Assembly: GCF_022682495.2 (NCBI RefSeq)
Contig: NC_071390.1
Location: 166,805,220-166,869,219 of the forward strand
DNA: 64,000 nucleotides
Source of the DNA: Desmodus rotundus
Lineage: Eukaryota; Chordata; Mammalia; Chiroptera; Phyllostomidae
Reading direction: 5' to 3'
The position numbers and the translations under genes are program-made. Positions 11,720 to 21,118 of this stretch are shown here, piece after piece. The first letter of the stretch is position 1. Each line of letters starts with the position of its first letter. The notes beneath the pieces were generated by a model. The model was not told the DNA's origin. It made no database searches and saw only the letters and a list, made by a program, of their open reading frames with translations.

Positions 11720-11935
11720 TGAGCTCCTTAGTACCAGCTTGGCCTTCCACAACTCCAGCCTCCTCCCTGTGCCAGTGTGACTTTCTGAAACAGTCAGGAC
11801 CCTGGCCCCCCAGGTCTGCAAAGTCCTCTGGAAGGGCCCACGGAGGATCCTTCCCTGCATCCCCCAGGATGACCAGTGCCTCTTCCCAAAACGTCCCTTT
11901 ATACACCTCCCTTGTAAGGTGTTCTATGGCAAGTA
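11720..11935 (+). repeat. Direct duplication, left copy
   Basis: About 200 bases repeated at 12560-12775, offset almost exactly 840 bases. The blocks 'TCCAGCCTCCTCCCTGTGCC', 'AGTGTGACTTTCTGAAACA', 'CCCAGGTCTGCAAAGTCC' and 'CACCTCCCTTGTA' occur in both in the same order. Divergence looks substantial, so the duplication is not recent. Its origin is unknown. Confidence 0.8.
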
Positions 11936-12350
11936 ACTCATGGGGTGATCCTATCACAAAGTCCTAACTGGGCAGGTCACAGTGGGCAGTCACACCCCAG
12001 GAATCTCAGGGTTTTTGGTAAAACCTTTACCTTTGACTTAAGCAATCCTTGTCCATTGTTTTTGTGCCTCGAGGTTAACACCTCTTTGAAATGAACTGTA
12101 GTCACCCTGAGGAAAGCACATGATCACGTTAACTACCCTGTAATCCAATCCCCACATTGCTTTCTCTCAACTGTCTGTAATCGTCCTTACATTCCCTCTT
12201 AATCCTTAATTCCAAGCCATCAAAGAAACAGCAAACTCTCATTCTCTAGTCTAAAGCATTTATCTCTGTCTGCAGAGATCTTGCTTCCCCTGTTTGGCTC
12301 AAACAAACTCTAATAAACTCATTAAAATTCTCTATGTAAATAGGAGCAGG
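11915..12350 (+). repeat. LTR-like dispersed repeat, copy 1
   Basis: Matches 44525-44990 in order. Shared blocks are 'TCCTAACTGGGCAGGTCA', 'CACACCCCAGG / TACACCCCAGG', 'TTTACCTTTGACTTAAG / GTTACCTTTGCCTTAAG', 'TGTCCATTGTTTTTGTGC', 'GTTAACACCTCTTTGAAATG / ATTAACACACTTTTGAAATG' and 'CCCTGTAATCCAATCCC'. It ends with an 'AATAAACTC' polyadenylation-like motif (about 12313). I infer an ERV LTR. No name is given. Confidence 0.6.
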
Positions 12351-12354
12351 CTAA

Positions 12355-12520
12355 CAGCTCTGGGTTAGGGGGTGGGGTTGGGGTGAAGAGATCTAGCAGA
12401 AAAAGGACTCAAGGACATAGACAACAGAGTGGTGATTGGGGGGGCAGGGAGTGGGTAGAAGTGGAAGACGGTAAAAGGGAGATAAATGGTAATGGAAAAA
12501 ATACAATAAAAAATAAACTA
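12355..12520 (+). repeat. L1 3' UTR end
   Basis: The motif order 'GGACATAGACAACAGAGTGGTGATTGGGGG', 'GGGAGATAAATGGTAATGG' and 'AAAAAATACAATAAAAAATAAA' is typical of a mammalian L1 3' end with its polyadenylation signal. The element is 5'-truncated to under 200 bases. Confidence 0.65.
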
Positions 12521-12559
12521 TGAAAGCAAACAAAAAAATACCTTATAAATTCTCTACAG

Positions 12560-12775
12560 CTTTGGACCTTCTTACCTGGATACCTTGCCCAAGTCCAGCC
12601 TCCTCCCTGTGCCAGTGTGACTTTCTGAAACACAGCAGAACCCTGGTCCCCCAGGTCTGCAAAGTCCTTCGGAAGGGTCTATTGGGGTCCCTTCCTGCCT
12701 CCCCCCCACCTGACCGGTTGCCCTTCTCCAAAATGTACCTCACACACCTCCCTTGTATTTCAATTGCTTCCTGTG
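12560..12775 (+). repeat. Direct duplication, right copy
   Basis: Second copy of the segment at 11720-11935. The LTR-like repeat and the L1 end now sit between the copies, which suggests a tandem duplication later split by insertions. Confidence 0.8.
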
Positions 12776-13349
12776 AAACTATCACCTTCGGTAGACTGAG
12801 CACGCTGCAGGTTAGAGCCCTGTCTGCCCCACCACCCCGGACTTGGAGACAATGCTCAATAAATGCTCGTAGAAAGAAAGAAGGGAAGAGAGGCAGTGGG
12901 GAGCCCTTTGGGCTTCATGTGTTGTGATAGCCCCCAGAACTCACATGTTACCCTACTCGGCTAACTTCGTAGCCTGTGAAAAGTCCATCCCAGTTGAGGG
13001 GTCAGTGTTCAGCACCCACACTGCTCTTCCGTTTGGGAGAAATCCCTCTGCGGTAAAACCAGCTGCGTGTACACGTGACCTGTGCAGTCGCCCAGGAACC
13101 ACACCCGAGGGTCCCCACACTTGCTTTAATGTTCCATCACTATATTAAAATTGTTAATACATTTTTAACGAGGGATCCACCCTGAGCTTTTCTTTCTCAC
13201 TTAGCCTTACAAATTATGTAGCCAGTCCTGCCCGGTGGGGATGGAAATCAGGAAGGCTGGGGGCTCAGATCTTCTTACTTTCCACCCTCCTGGGAACAGG
13301 ACAAAGGTCAAGTCCTTGTCCTCTCAGGTCTATATCTACCAGGCATTCA
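12776..13349. other. No recognisable feature
   Basis: Only a short L2/MIR-like tail ('AATGCTCAATAAATGCTCG', about 12852-12870) is seen. Confidence 0.4.
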
Positions 13350-13640
13350 TTATCTGAAGGCTGAGCGAATACTTTTTGCATATCTTTTTGAAATATCCAT
13401 TATTTTTCAAAGCTATGTAGTTACTGATGAATTTAAGAAAATACCCATTTATTTGAAAGAGTTCCTTAATTCAAAGCAGCACATTAGCATCACATCTAGG
13501 GCACGCAGGAGAAAGTCTCAGTTGGGTTCTAGCACGCCTTTAAGGATTTTCTAACACTGGCCAACACCCATTGTCAAGGAGGCTGCGGGCTCAGAACCTT
13601 CCCCAACAAGAACTATGCGGTCGGAACCCCCACGCTCTGG
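13350..13640 (+). repeat. Unidentified dispersed repeat, copy 2
   Basis: Partner of 4880-5215 in the same orientation. The order of conserved blocks is kept with several indels, including about 30 bases present only in copy 1 near its start. Family not recognised. Confidence 0.6.
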
Positions 13641-14139
13641 GGGCCAGGAGGCCAGGCACACCTGAGCAGTCCCTGGAATGTTCCCACCCAGGAGATAAGC
13701 CTGCACTGGGGAGCTCTCCTGAGGTGGGTTTCTGTAGAAGCCTAGGATAGTGGCTGTTCTTCCAGGGTCCCTCCTCAGCTCCTGCCTATTTCCCAGCTTG
13801 CACTTTGGGGCACCCACTAATTGTGAGAGCCCCCACAGACCTCCATTTTATTGAAGGGAGGGAGGCTTTCTCCTAAAGAGCTATAAAGACCCCAATGGCT
13901 TTGCTGTAGACCCTTCCCTTCCTTGCCCTGAGGTGGGGGTTTACAGTAACACACGTGCCTCAGGGGCTCACCCCCCGGGGCCTACAGGGAGTACTTTTGA
14001 CATTTTGGTGGGAGTTACCAGGTAATGTCCGGGCAGGAAGAGATTATGTGATGGAACAATGACCTAACTCGGTACCGATGTTGGTCATCTGCTCACATCT
14101 TTCTCTCTCTCTACTTGCTCTCCTAGATAATAGTAGCTA
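13641..14139. other. No recognisable feature
   Basis: GC-moderate unique-looking sequence without a familiar motif. Confidence 0.4.
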
Positions 14140-14482
14140 AAAGTCACCACATTTTGCAGTGTATAATGCACACTTTTTTGCCCAAATTTCTGAGGGAAAA
14201 ATAAGGATGCATGTTATACATGGGTAGTACTAATTCCATATCTATATACATGTTTTTAATTCTTTTATTTATGCTTATGCATTAAAAGTGTAACTCTAGA
14301 AAGCAATAATGATATCTGTGTATAAACTAATACCCTGGAATACGATAATCCATTTTGTTTCTAAATATAAATAAATAAAAAGTTGAATTAAAAAATCAAA
14401 ATGAAAGATTTTTTCCTGAAAGATTGGGCCAAAAATGTGGGTGTGCATTCTACACGGGAGGGCACTGTACCCGGCAACAAAT
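14140..14482. mobile_element. Probable short DNA transposon with inverted ends
   Basis: The left end contains 'GTGTATAATGCACAC' followed by 'TTTTTTGCCCAAA'. The right end, read in reverse complement, contains 'GTGTAGAATGCACAC' followed by 'TTTTTGGCCCAA'. The roughly 300-base AT-rich middle has no coding frame. This is the structure of a non-autonomous cut-and-paste element. Exact ends and target duplication could not be settled, so the superfamily is open. Confidence 0.6.
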
Positions 14483-14640
14483 GGTCTTTCAGTCCCACTC
14501 AGTGCTCAGTCGGCCCCGAGCCCTTCTTGTAACCCCAGAGAAGCAGTATGGACTGCTCATGAGCAGAGAGCCAGACTGTTGGGTTGGAACCTCAGTTTCT
14601 ACCTCTGTGAGCTGTATACAACAAAAGTGCCTACCTCAAA

Positions 14641-14825
14641 CCCTGGCCAGGTAGCTCAGTTGGTTAGAGCATCGTCCTGATACACCAAGGTTGCAGGTTC
14701 AATCTCAGCTCATTGGTACAATAAGCAACCAATGAATGTATAAATAAGTGGAACAACATATCAATGTTTCCCTCTCTCTCTCCCTTCCTCTCTCTCTCAA
14801 ATCAAAAATAATAATAATAAAAGAT
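14641..14825 (+). mobile_element. Ves-type tRNA-derived SINE (forward)
   Basis: Starts with 'CCCTGGCCAGGTAGCTCAG'. An A-box-like 'TAGCTCAGTTGG' lies at 14652-14663 and a B-box-like 'GGTTCAATCT' at 14696-14705, the internal RNA polymerase III promoter. The body 'CAACCAATGAATGTATAAATAAG', a (CT)n tract and a terminal 'AATAATAATAATAAAAG' tail follow. All parts of a Ves SINE are present. No clear target duplication was found. Confidence 0.88.
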
Positions 14826-14889
14826 TGTTTTTTGAAAAAAGCACCCATCTCCAGCATTGCTGTGAAGTTAAGTGAGTTAAAGTACGTTC

Positions 14890-15145
14890 TGCACTTAACC
14901 CAGTGCCTGGTAAGCACTGTATATATTTGCTGTTATTATTTCTGTATCATTTAATCAGCCCAGTGGGGGAGATTTTATCATCATCACCATCCCCATTTTC
15001 TTGATATGAAAACTGAAGGGCAGAAAGATCAAGGAGCTTGTCCAAGGTCACCCTTTAGTAAGCAGTGAGGCCATCAAAAATGGCCTCAGATTTGTCTGAG
15101 TCCAGAACTGGACTCTTTCACCGCTAAGCGCTACCACCTTCTCCT
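14890..15145 (+). repeat. MIR SINE
   Basis: The pattern 'CCCATTTTCTTGATATGAAAACTGAAGGGCAGAAAG', 'CAAGGAGCTTGTCCAAGGTCACCC', 'GAACTGGACTCTTTCACCGC...GCGCTACCACC' is the MIR 3' half. 15146-15860 shows nothing recognisable. Confidence 0.75.
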
Positions 15146-15869
15146 TGGGGCCACCTAGCTGACTGTGGTCCACTCATGCCCCAGATTTTTTTCCAGGTCT
15201 AAAGCCTTCTTTGCAGTCCTGTGCCTTGGTCTTAGATGCATGAGTTTGTCACATCACAACAGTGCCTATGAACTGCATCTTGTTTTTTCATTGACTTCTC
15301 TGACTACCAGTGCCCAACCCATTATGGAGGCTGGGGTAGGAATTCAGAAGGTGGTGCAGGGGCAGGAAGAGAACATGTGATGGAACAATACAGCTCCTAT
15401 GATAAGGTGGATTAACTTTTCCGACTTTCTCCTCACGTGTCTTCCTGCAACTGCAGAGGTTGGGAAATTAGGAACTACAATTCTCAGACACACGAGAGGA
15501 TCCATCAAGTGGATGAAGCCGGGGGTGGGAGGCCACACTCCTGCTGCTTGCGCTTTTTCCCCTGGCAAGCACCATCGCTGCGGAGTCTGGTCTTCCCAAG
15601 GCGTTTGTCCCAATCCAGTTAGTAGTGTCTTGATTGTCGAAGACAGTGGAGCCTCATTCTGTTCTGTGGCTGTCAGAGCTATTCCTGACATCTCAGTGTG
15701 GTACCTTCAGCCTCCCAACTAACTCCATTTTCTTTTCTTTTTTACTGGTAATTCTATAAACACTATTAGATATCTGTCAGCCTAAACTACCTACCGGAGC
15801 TAGAGTGGATTATGTCTCTGCCTTTGAATCCTGACCAAATCCAGGAAACTGGGCCATGACCGAGGGGCA

Positions 15870-16285
15870 ACATGTCTCACTTTTTTTTATTTTTTTTTAA
15901 AAGTATAGAAAATAACATGACAAACATTTCTGTGTCTACCACCCAGCTTAAGAAATAAAATATTACAAATTAAATTGATGACGCAGTGTTTCCTCTTTCC
16001 ATTTGAAGCCCCTTCCACGTACCCCAAGAAACTCCCACCGTGAAATGCCTATGCACGTATTCATATCTTTACTTCCTGTGCAGCCCTACACCCCACACAG
16101 TATGACTTCACCTGTGTCCTTCTGCAACTTCTTTGTTGTTCCACGTTGCATTTTTGAGAATTGCCAATATTGGTATTTGGTTACCTCCTTCTGTTCCTGT
16201 TAATGGCAGATGGTACCCCATGTATGAATATATTTCATGCATGAACCCATCACAGTGTATTCCGCTAGTGATGAGGGACATAGTT
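15870..16285 (-). repeat. L1M-type LINE 3' region (reverse)
   Basis: Old L1 3' UTR and ORF2-end sequence in reverse: 'AAATAACATGACAAACATTTCTGTGTCTACCACCCAGCTTAAG', 'GTCCTTCTGCAACTTCTTTG' and 'GATGGTACCCCATGTATGAATATA'. The frame is destroyed. Confidence 0.6.
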
Positions 16286-16289
16286 TAGG

Positions 16290-17288
16290 TTTCTAAAGTC
16301 TATCTGAGGCAGCATTTCAAATGTCTTCAGAACAGACAAGTTAGAGAAATAGCGAAATGTTCTACAGATGATAAGGCCTATGGTGGGTAATGACCAAAGC
16401 ATTCACATTTACACATTCAAACAACTGCAAAGCCTGAACAAATCTCATCCCTGGAGCAGACTCACCATGGGGTTCACTCTGGTGTCCCTGAGATGGACCC
16501 TTGAGGCTGTCTGTGACAGAGTGCCAGACTCACTACCAGGAAATGAAAATCAGGATGAAGCGGGTGACTGGCTTCTGAAATCCCAGCAGCTACACCCACC
16601 CAGCCCCTCGCCAGGTTCTGGGAAGATGCTGATGAACTCAGTGACCAATCATGAAGAAATCCCAACAACTTTGCTGGGAATTCTGGGTGAAACCTGTAGC
16701 TTAGCTCAAACAACTTGGGAGTTTATGAATCACCAGGGCTAAAAATTCGTTACATTGTTACCCAGACTACTGAATCATAAAAAGTGGAGATGTATTTGCT
16801 AGGTTTAGTTCCGGGTAGCAGAGTTCCCCAGACACTACCTCTGTGGGGAGAGGGCATGGCTTTACAGGGCAGCACACAAAAACCCCCACCTGCCCCGCCA
16901 CCTTTCAGGTATGTGATCTTGGACAAACAGCTCCAGGCTTTGGTGCTTCTCTCTAAATGGGAGACTAAAAGAATAGTCCATGTATAAGGCTGGCTTGGGG
17001 CTTCATTCCACTCCTTTGAGTTTGTTGGGGCTCAGGATGGGCCATTCCAGGATATTTCAAATGAAAGTCACTTGAGAAGAAGGAGTTGGAGGGCAGCCTC
17101 TCTGGTTCTGCTCTGCCTACAAGCAGGAAATAGCTCTCCACTATAGCGGCCCTCCCTGCTCCTGAGGGCTGAGAGACAACCTTATCACAAGGTTAAAAAA
17201 TCCGGAATGGAAAAGCATGCATCAAAAGACCTGGGAGCTGTGTTGGATTTTACAACCTCAGTCCAAACCTTGCTTAGATTCCATTGTA
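16290..17288 (+). other. Unassigned; possible left part of an ERV LTR
   Basis: No gene is seen. Sequence from about 17130 to 17288 resumes after the LINE insertion at 21119 and ends at about 21345 like an ERV1 LTR ('GGGTTTTCTCCTGTTAACCTAGTC...GAACTAAAGAAAGGTAGAGG'). This suggests the host DNA of the insertion is itself an LTR. Confidence 0.35.
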
Positions 17289-17804
17289 ATGAGCACTAAC
17301 TTTTTAAAAAAATATATTTATTGATTATGCTATTACAGTTGTCCCATTTCCCCCCCTTCACTCCACTCCATCCTGCCCACCCCCTCCCTCCCACATTCCC
17401 CCCCTATAGTTCACGTCCGTGGGTCATACATATAAGTTCTTTGGCTTCTACATTTCCTATACTATTCTTATCCTCCCCCTGTCTATTTTCTACCTACCAT
17501 TTATGCTAATTATTTTCCGTACCTTTCCCCCCTCTCTCCCCCTCCCACTTCCCTATTGATAACCCTCCATATGATCTCCATTTCTGTGGTTCTGTTCCTG
17601 TTCTAGTTGTCTGCTTAGCTTGCTTTTGTTTTTGTTTTAGGTGTGGTTGTTAATAACTGAGTTTGCTGTCATTTTTACTGTTCATATTTTTGATCTTCTT
17701 TTTCTTAGATAAATCCCTTTAACATCTCATATAACAAGGGCTTGGTGATGATAAACTCCTTTAACTTGACCTTATCTGGGAAGCACTTTATCTTCCCTTC
17801 CATT

Positions 17805-18529
17805 CTAAATGATAGCTTTGCTGGATGTAGTAATCTTGGATGTAGGCCCTTGCGTTTCATGACTTTGAATACTTCTTGCCAGCCAACTTCTTGCCTCTAA
17901 TGTCTCTTTTGAGAAATCAGCTGATGGTCTGATGGGAACTCCTTTGTAGGTAACTGTCTCCTTATCTCTTGCTGCTTCTAAGACTCTCTCCTTCTGTTTC
18001 ATCTTGGCTAATGTAATTATGATGTACCTTAGTGTGTTCCTCCTTGGGTCCAGCTTCTTTGGGATTCTCTGGGCTTCCTGGAGTCCCTGGACTTCCTGGA
18101 AGTCTATTTCCTTTGCCAGATTAGGGAAGTTCTCCTTCAGTATTTGTTCAAATAAGTTTTCAATTTTTTGTTCTTCCTCTTCTCCTTCTGGCACCCCTAT
18201 AATTCGGACGTTGGAACGTTTCAAGATGTCCTGGAGGTTCCTAAGCCTCTCCTCATTTTTCTGAATTCTTGTTGCTTCATTCTTTTCTGGTTGGATGTTT
18301 CTTTCTTCCTTCTGGTCCACACCATTGATTTGAGTCCCAGTTTCCTTCCCATCACTATTGGTTCCCTGTACATTTTCTTTTGTTTCTCTTAGCATAGCCT
18401 TCATTTTTTCATCTAATTTTCGACCAAATTCAACCAATTCTGTGAGCGTCCTAATTACCAGTGTTTTGAACTGTACATCTGATAGGTTGGCTACCTGTTC
18501 GCTGCTTAGTTGAATGATTTCTGGAGCTT
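17805..18529 (-). pseudogene. ORF1 of the outer HAL1-like element (interrupted)
   Basis: L1-type ORF1 protein, an RNA-binding chaperone that forms trimers. The frame shows a short coiled-coil-like acidic/lysine-rich N part, then 'RSNVRIIGVPEGEEEE', the start of the RRM domain. 'FPNLAKEIDFQEVQ' and 'RRNTLRYIIITLAK' follow. 'VTYKGVPIRPSADFSKETLE' belongs to the C-terminal domain. A single-base indel near 17885 then shifts the frame, so the last roughly 50 codons are read wrongly. The N-terminal codons lie beyond the inner insertion (around 20391), and the expected first ATG is changed there ('GGCCTTTTT' on the plus strand). The gene is therefore dead three ways. Confidence 0.85.
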
Positions 18530-18535
18530 TGAACT

Positions 18536-18574
<39 letters not shown>

Positions 18575-18930
18575 TTATTGATTATGCTATTATAGTTGTC
18601 CCATTTCCCCCCCACCGCACTCCATCCTGCCCACACCCCTCCCTCCCACATTCCCCCCCTATAGTTCATGTCCATGGGTCATACTTATAAGTTCTTTGGC
18701 TTCTACATTTCCTACACTATTTTTACCCTCCCCCTGTCTATTTTCCACCTATCATCTATGCTACTTATTCTCTGTACCTTTACCCCCCTCTCCCCCTCCC
18801 ACTCCCTTATTGACAACCCTCATGTTCTAGTTGTTTGCCTAGTTTGCTCTCATTTTTGTTTTATGTGTGGCAGTTAATAACTGTGAGTTTGCTGTCATTT
18901 TTACTGTTCCTATTTTTGATCTTCTTTTTC

Positions 18931-19629
18931 TTAGGTAACTCCCTTTAACATTTCATATAATAAGGGCTTGGTGATGATGAGCTTCTTTAACTTGACCTTA
19001 TCTGAGAAGTACTTTATCTTCCCTTCCATTCTAAGTGATAGCTTTGCTGGATACAGTAATCTTGGATGTAGGTCCTTGCGTTTAATCTTGGGTAATGTAA
19101 TTATGATGTGCCTTGGCGTGTTCCTCCTTGGGTCCAGCTTCTTTGGGACTCTCTGAGCTTCCTGGACTTCCTGGAAGTCTATTTCCTTTGCCAGATTAGG
19201 GAAGTTCTTCTTCATTATTTGTTCAAATAAGTTTTCAATTTTTTGTTCATCCTCTTCTCCTTCTGGCACCCCTATAATTTGGATGTTGGAACGTTTCAAG
19301 GTGTCCTGGAGTTTCCTAAGCCTCTCCTCATTTTTCCAAGTTCTTGTTTCTACATTCTTTTCTGGTTGGATGTTTGTTTCTTCCTTCTGGTCCACACCAT
19401 TGATTTGAGTCCCAGTTTCCTTCTCATCACTATTGGTTCCCTGTACATTTTCCTTTGTTTCTCTTAGCATAGGCTTCATTTTTTCATCTGTTTTTCGAAT
19501 AGATTCAACCAAGTCTGTGAGCATATTGATAACCAGTGCTTTGAACTGTGCATCCGATAGGTTAGCTATCTCTTCGTCGCTTAGTTGTATTTTTTCTGAA
19601 GCTCTGAAGTGTTCTGTCATTTGGGCCAT
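18931..19629 (-). CDS. ORF1 protein of the inner HAL1-like element, internally deleted
   Basis: Open from ATG at 19629 to TAA at 18931, 232 codons. It is an L1 ORF1-like RNA-binding protein. Roughly residues 1-45 are 'MAQMTEHFRASEKIQLSDEE'-type, a predicted helical N part. A lysine/glutamate-rich coiled-coil-like stretch follows. The RRM-type core carries 'RSNIQIIGVPEGEEDEQK' and 'RNTPRHIIITLPK', and the C-terminal domain ends 'DLHPRLLYPAKLSLRMEG...LLYEMLKGVT'. Compared with the outer copy, about 47 codons between 'LPK' and 'KDLHPRLL' are missing in frame, including the 'TYKGVP' and 'SKETLEAR' region. The frame is open but the product lacks much of its nucleic-acid-binding C-terminal domain. 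The ATG follows an A-rich tract, and its context matches the family start. Whether it is translated is unknown. Confidence 0.65.
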   Translation of the reverse strand: MAQMTEHFRASEKIQLSDEEIANLSDAQFKALVINMLTDLVESIRKTDEKMKPMLRETKENVQGTNSDEKETGTQINGVDQKEETNIQPEKNVETRTWKNEERLRKLQDTLKRSNIQIIGVPEGEEDEQKIENLFEQIMKKNFPNLAKEIDFQEVQEAQRVPKKLDPRRNTPRHIIITLPKIKRKDLHPRLLYPAKLSLRMEGKIKYFSDKVKLKKLIITKPLLYEMLKGVT

Positions 19630-20377
19630 TTTTTTTTTCTTGGTGCCTCTGTTACTTTAAGGGGCGGAGCGTTAGGTGTTCACCGGGGCGGGGTTGCGCT
19701 GGTCTCTACGGCTGTGACGCTGTACGTGGGGGAGGGGCTGAGAGGGAGCAATGGCGGCCGCCTCACTCTCCTCCGGCTTTCAATCTTTCACTCCGCTACC
19801 CACAATCAAACTGGGCCACTCTGTTGCTGGTTCCCGAGTGGGCAGGCCTGTGCACACTCTAGGCCCCTGTGGGTCTCTCCAACAACCTCTCCTGTGAGGC
19901 TGGGAGTCTCTCCTGCTGCTGCCCCAACCCCCACGGGCGTTTTCAATCAGAGGTTTGAGGCTTTATTTCCCCCGTGCTGGAGCCTTGGGTTACGCCGTCT
20001 GCTTCGCTCCCCACCGTTTGTCCGGTTTATCTGTGGGTGAATGTGGTGCCGCAGGGTGCTACCCGCCGCTCTGCCTGCCCCGTTCTCCGCCACTCTGAGT
20101 CCGGCCCTCTGGGTTTATCTGTGCAAATGTGGGGTCGCAGGGTCTGCTAGTGCTCGGACTGCCTGCGCCATTTGTCCCACACTCCGCCAGTCTCAGTCCC
20201 GCCACAGCCACGCGAGTCCTCTCCACCCCGGTGCCCGTCTCCGCCCCTCCTACCAGTCTGGATGAATGTTTATTTTCTATTTCCTTGGTGTTGGTCCCCC
20301 TTGCTGTTCGATTCTCTGTCAGTTCTGGTTGTGCGAGGAGGCGCAGTGTGTCTACCTACGCCGCCATCTTGGTTCTC
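19630..20377 (-). promoter_or_regulatory. 5' UTR / putative internal promoter of the inner HAL1-like element
   Basis: GC- and CpG-rich leader of a full-length LINE. A CAAGATGG YY1-type site sits at its very start (20363-20370 on the plus strand reads CCATCTTG). By analogy with L1, where YY1 sets the start site, this should act as a polymerase II promoter. It carries two tandem units of about 88 bases (20024-20111 and 20112-20199). The outer element has one. Confidence 0.55.
20024..20199 (-). repeat. Tandem 5' UTR monomers (about 88 bp, 2 copies)
   Basis: On the plus strand each unit starts GTTTATCTGTG and contains 'GCAGGGT', 'CTGCCTGC' and 'CTCCGCCA'. The corresponding place in the outer element (about 20803-20890) holds one unit, and the third element at 45.6 kb holds one. 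Confidence 0.75.
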
Positions 20378-21118
20378 TGAACTGTTCTTTCATTTGGGCC
20401 TTTTTTTTTTTTTTTTGTCTTGTTATGCCTGTTACGTAAAGGGGCGGAGCCTTAGGTGTTCCCGGGGTGGGGTAATGCTGGTACTTGTGCTGTGACACTG
20501 TACGTGGGGGAGGGGCCGAGAGGAAGCAATGGCACTTGCTCCACTCTTTGCTGGATTTCAGTCACTCCCTCCGTACCCACAATCAAATGGGGTCCCTCTG
20601 GTGCTGATTCCCGAGTGGATGGGCTTGTGCACGCTCTAGGCCCCTGTGGGTCTCTCCAATGACCTCTCCTGTGAGGCTGGGAGTTTCTCCCACTGCCACC
20701 TCAACCCCCACAGGTGTTTTCAATCAGAGGTTTGAGGCTTTATTTCCCCGAGCTGGAGCCCTGGGTAGCGTGGTCTGCTTCCCTCCTCCACTGTTCCTCC
20801 CAGTTTATGTGTGCAAATGTGGGGCCGCGGGGTCTGCTAGCATTCTCACTGCCTGCCCTGTTCGTTCAACAATCCGCCAGTCTCTGTGTCTGGGCCCCCG
20901 CAAGGCGAGTCCTCTCCACCCCGGCTGCCCGGCTCCGCCCCTCCCCCCCTCCTACAGGTCTGGATGAATGTTTCTTTTTTTTATCTCCTTGGTTGTCGGA
21001 CTTCCTTGTGGTTCGATTTTCTGTCAGTTCTGGTTGTTTTTGTTTTTAAATTGTTGTTGTCCTTTTGGTTGTGCGAGGAGGCACAGTGTGTCTACCTACG
21101 CCTCCATCTTGGTTCTCC

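Larger units (their letters stand above)
18543..20377 (-). mobile_element. Inner HAL1-like (ORF1-only) LINE, full length
   Basis: Inserted into codons near the start of the outer ORF1. A perfect 13-bp target duplication, TGAACTGTTCTTT, lies at 18530-18542 and 20378-20390. On the minus strand it starts GAGAACCAAGATGGCGGCG, has a GC-rich 5' UTR of about 750 bases, one ORF1 (19629-18931), about 360 bases of 3' UTR, and an A tail of about 25 (the T run at 18541-18567). Total length is about 1.83 kb and ORF2 is absent. Same family, same orientation and same first bases as the outer copy. The long clean tail and perfect duplication suggest the younger insertion. Confidence 0.92.
17304..21118 (-). 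mobile_element. Outer HAL1-like (ORF1-only) LINE, full length, split by a nested copy
   Basis: A retrotransposon bounded by a perfect 15-bp target-site duplication, ATGAGCACTAACTTT (17289-17303 and 21119-21133). On the minus strand it runs 5' UTR (about 21118-20400), ORF1 and a pyrimidine-poor 3' UTR ending in AATAAA and a short A tail next to 17304. There is no ORF2 anywhere, so it fits the half-L1 (HAL1) class and must have been copied by L1 ORF2 protein in trans. The 5' end begins GGAGAACCAAGATGG, containing a YY1-type CAAGATGG site like L1 promoters. Without the inner insertion and one duplicate its length is about 1.97 kb. It is complete at both ends, unlike most LINE copies. Confidence 0.88.

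Noticed and set aside
14641..14710. A tRNA-like sequence with A and B boxes
   Set aside because: It continues into a Ves SINE body and tail, so it is the SINE head and not a tRNA gene.
17304..21118. Interpretation as two independent side-by-side LINE insertions
   Set aside because: The duplications are nested (15 bp outside, 13 bp inside) and the outer ORF1 resumes on the far side of the inner copy, so one is inside the other.
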